From Adineta steineri (lineage: Eukaryota > Rotifera > Eurotatoria > Adinetida > Adinetidae): a stretch of DNA of 64,000 nucleotides. The stretch spans positions 186,001 to 250,000 of the forward strand of contig CAJNOI010000016.1 of assembly GCA_905250115.1 (NCBI GenBank), given 5' to 3'. The translations under genes and the position numbers were made by a program. Positions 62,078 through 64,000 of the stretch are shown here, piece by piece; the stretch's first letter is position 1, and each line of letters starts with the position of its first letter. The notes below the pieces were generated by a model that saw only the letters and a program-made list of their open reading frames with translations, did not search any database and was not told the DNA's origin.

Positions 62078-62487
62078 TAAAATTCTACAAGAATAGCTTA
62101 TCAATTCCGGGGTTTTCTTTCTACTTGATGATACATACATTTATCACTATTCTCAAAGTTTATTTATTTAAGTAGATAGAAAGGAAAAGGAAAACTAATT
62201 AAGATGACTGAAGATCAGATCATATTTCATATACATAAATTAATTTCGTAAGTAAATAAACTAGAATTGATTGATAATATTAAAAGACGGAAAAGAAAAT
62301 CAATGCATGCCAAATAATAACTTATTTATAATGATTGCATGAGATGTCACTATGACGTCGATCTATTTATTTAATTATAAAAAAGCGGTAGACGAGAAAA
62401 TGACACTTGATTATGTCATAATCATAATAATAAAAAAAAAGAAGAAAACTGACAACATCTATATAAGAAAGAAATCAAATATTAAAT
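62078..62487. other. Convergent intergenic stretch
   Basis: 410 bp, AT-rich, no feature recognised between the tail-anchored ORF and the 7TM receptor. Confidence 0.5.
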
Positions 62488-63898
62488 TTATTTTTTCAAA
62501 TAATATTCTTTAAAACGTTCTCGAAACATATTCGATGATAAATAATAAAAAATTAAATTAACAGAATGTGTTATTAATAATGGAATAATAGAAAGATAAT
62601 TCATAGCTTGCCATAGTTTTCTCTTCTGATCATCATTGGCATATGCTTGAATCATAATTGTTGTTATACAATTTGGTAATGTACAAAGAATAAAACAAAT
62701 TGATATAGCCAATAAACTTATGGTTATTTGAAATTGTACACACATTTTTTGAGAATTTGATGGCGATGGCGAAATACATCTTGTAGATATTGAATTTTCA
62801 TGTTTTAGAGTTAAAGATAATTGTCCATGTTCTAAGACTGTTGTTGTTGTGGTTTCACTTGAATTAACTGATTGATCACCGGTTAATAATAGTTTCTCTG
62901 ATAGAGGATCGATTTGATTTGATTGCCAATCAGCTAAAATAAAAAAGAAATATTATATTTAGAAGTAAATTCATTGTTTGATAATACTTACAATTTGAAT
63001 TAAGTAGATTAGTCATTTTTTTATTATCATTAATCGATACAAATACTTTTGTGGATTTATCGGACATTTGTGCTGAACATTTTCTTGTTACTGTATGTTT
63101 ATGTTGATTATTTGATGGTAAAATTGATTTTTTCATATCATATTTTTTTTTCATATTTGTTTTATTTTGACAAACACTAATAACAATAAATATATTACAT
63201 ATTGTTATTATTGTAAATGGNNNNNNNNNNNNNNNNNNNNNNNNNNNNNNNNNNNNNNNNNNNNNNNNNNNNNNNNNNNNNNNNNNNNNNNNNNNNNNNN
63301 NNNNNNNNNNNNNNNNNNNNACAATATTTAAACGTGAATAATTCTTATCATACCAATTATAATGTCTTGGACTACATCCACCTTTTGGACCAATTGTATA
63401 ACCAAATAAATAATGTGAATTAACAATTGAAAAAATAATTATAACAGCAAAACAAACATTTTTTGATAAATTTGTTGTACAATTTTGACGATACATTGAT
63501 ATACATGATGTAGCAACAAGACGATCAATAGATAAACATGCTAATAAACCAGCTGAGATTTGACAAGATAAATAATTTAAAAAAATTATTATTTTACATG
63601 ATAAAACATGCATATTAAGAATATAAATTTCTAATGTTAGTAATAATAAAAGTGATGCTGTAACAACAACGTAAATTGTATCGAATATAGCTATAAATAT
63701 AAAATACCATTTTGATGATGATCGAGCATAGATACGAGATTGAAATATTTTTATACATGCCCAATTTGAAATTGGACAAAAAAATATAATGAATGGACAT
63801 ACAATACGTAATGACCAAATAGATAAACGAAGAAGCATTTGTGCTGCATCGTTTGTACTATCTGATGTTCCGTTTGTATTAGTTTCATTAATACTCAT
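62488..63898 (-). CDS. Rhodopsin-family 7TM receptor, 2 exons, interrupted by an assembly gap
   Basis: Exons from the start are 62992-63898 (with 100 Ns at 63221-63320) and 62488-62933, about 450 codons including the gap. The N-terminus has glycosylation sites (MSINETNTNGTS). TM1 to TM4 are visible; TM3 ends SIDRLVATSC, a DRL form of DRY. GPKGGCSPRHYNWYDKNYSR is the second extracellular loop with its Cys. The gap removes most of TM5. A long Ser/Thr-rich third intracellular loop carries the intron. TM6 has FILCTLPNCITTIMIQ, and TM7 ends SVNLIFYYLSSNMFRERF, close to peptide receptors of the FMRFamide type. The frame is the same on both sides of the gap. Ligand unknown. Confidence 0.85.
63221..63320. 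other. Assembly gap (100 N) inside the 7TM receptor
   Basis: 100 unknown bases; real length is uncertain although the frame happens to be kept. Confidence 0.99.
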
Positions 63899-64000
63899 AA
63901 TCTAGAATAATCATATAACATGTAAGTAGAAATATTTGGTATATCGTTTTCTGAATTTGATTATGATAAGAGAAATCATTCTGTTATCTTCTATATTTAT

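Overview
The window is AT-rich animal nuclear DNA. It holds about 25 protein-coding genes split by many short (about 45-70 bp) GT-AG introns, and two 100-base runs of N that mark assembly gaps (30661-30760 and 63221-63320). Unmistakable metazoan genes are Beclin-1, UBE3A, XRCC1, PUF60, TRMU, TBATA, CFAP299, TMEM168, folliculin, two nuclear receptors, a Cys-loop channel subunit and two 7TM receptors. Small introns, dense packing, low GC and a PAN/apple-plus-NHL-repeat membrane protein fit a bdelloid rotifer (Rotaria/Adineta-like) best. That placement is an inference, not something the sequence proves.

Layout. 1-8 kb: 3' part of Beclin-1 (+), mitoribosomal mL41 (+), a small unrecognised gene (-), a gene-free AT-rich stretch, ALYREF (+), CFAP299 (-). 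8-20 kb: UBE3A (+) with a foldback-type mobile element in one intron, a small GC-richer island with inverted ends, an NR2E3/Hr51-type nuclear receptor (+), a BTB/POZ protein (+). 20-36 kb: XRCC1 (+), PUF60 (+), a coiled-coil protein (-), TRMU (+), a gap with a duplicated TRMU tail beyond it, a four-pass membrane protein (+), TBATA/Spatial (-). 36-53 kb: Cys-loop channel subunit (+), 7TM receptor (+), TRAP-beta/SSR2 (-), an intronless NR1J-like nuclear receptor (+), TMEM168 (+), folliculin (+), a POT1-like single-OB telomere-binding protein (+). 53-64 kb: a triple-KH-like protein (-) inside a repeat-rich tract (GT-rich palindromes, a 171-bp-arm inverted repeat, direct duplications), the PAN-NHL protein (+), one orphan exon-like stretch, one ORF with a C-terminal membrane anchor (+), and a second 7TM receptor (-) interrupted by a gap.

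Most genes are housekeeping or conserved animal genes with no shared pathway: autophagy/mTORC1 (Beclin, FLCN), mRNA export and splicing (ALYREF, PUF60), DNA repair (XRCC1), ER translocation (SSR2), mitochondrial translation and tRNA modification (mL41, TRMU), cilia (CFAP299, possibly TBATA). I saw no CRISPR array, bacterial-style operon or obvious new multi-gene system. The least ordinary parts are the 53-58 kb repeat tract, whose GT-rich palindromes resemble telomere-type sequence and lie next to a POT1-like gene, the foldback element in UBE3A, and the duplicated TRMU tail. Exon edges were assigned by eye from reading frame, GT/AG and family similarity; single-base errors are possible.
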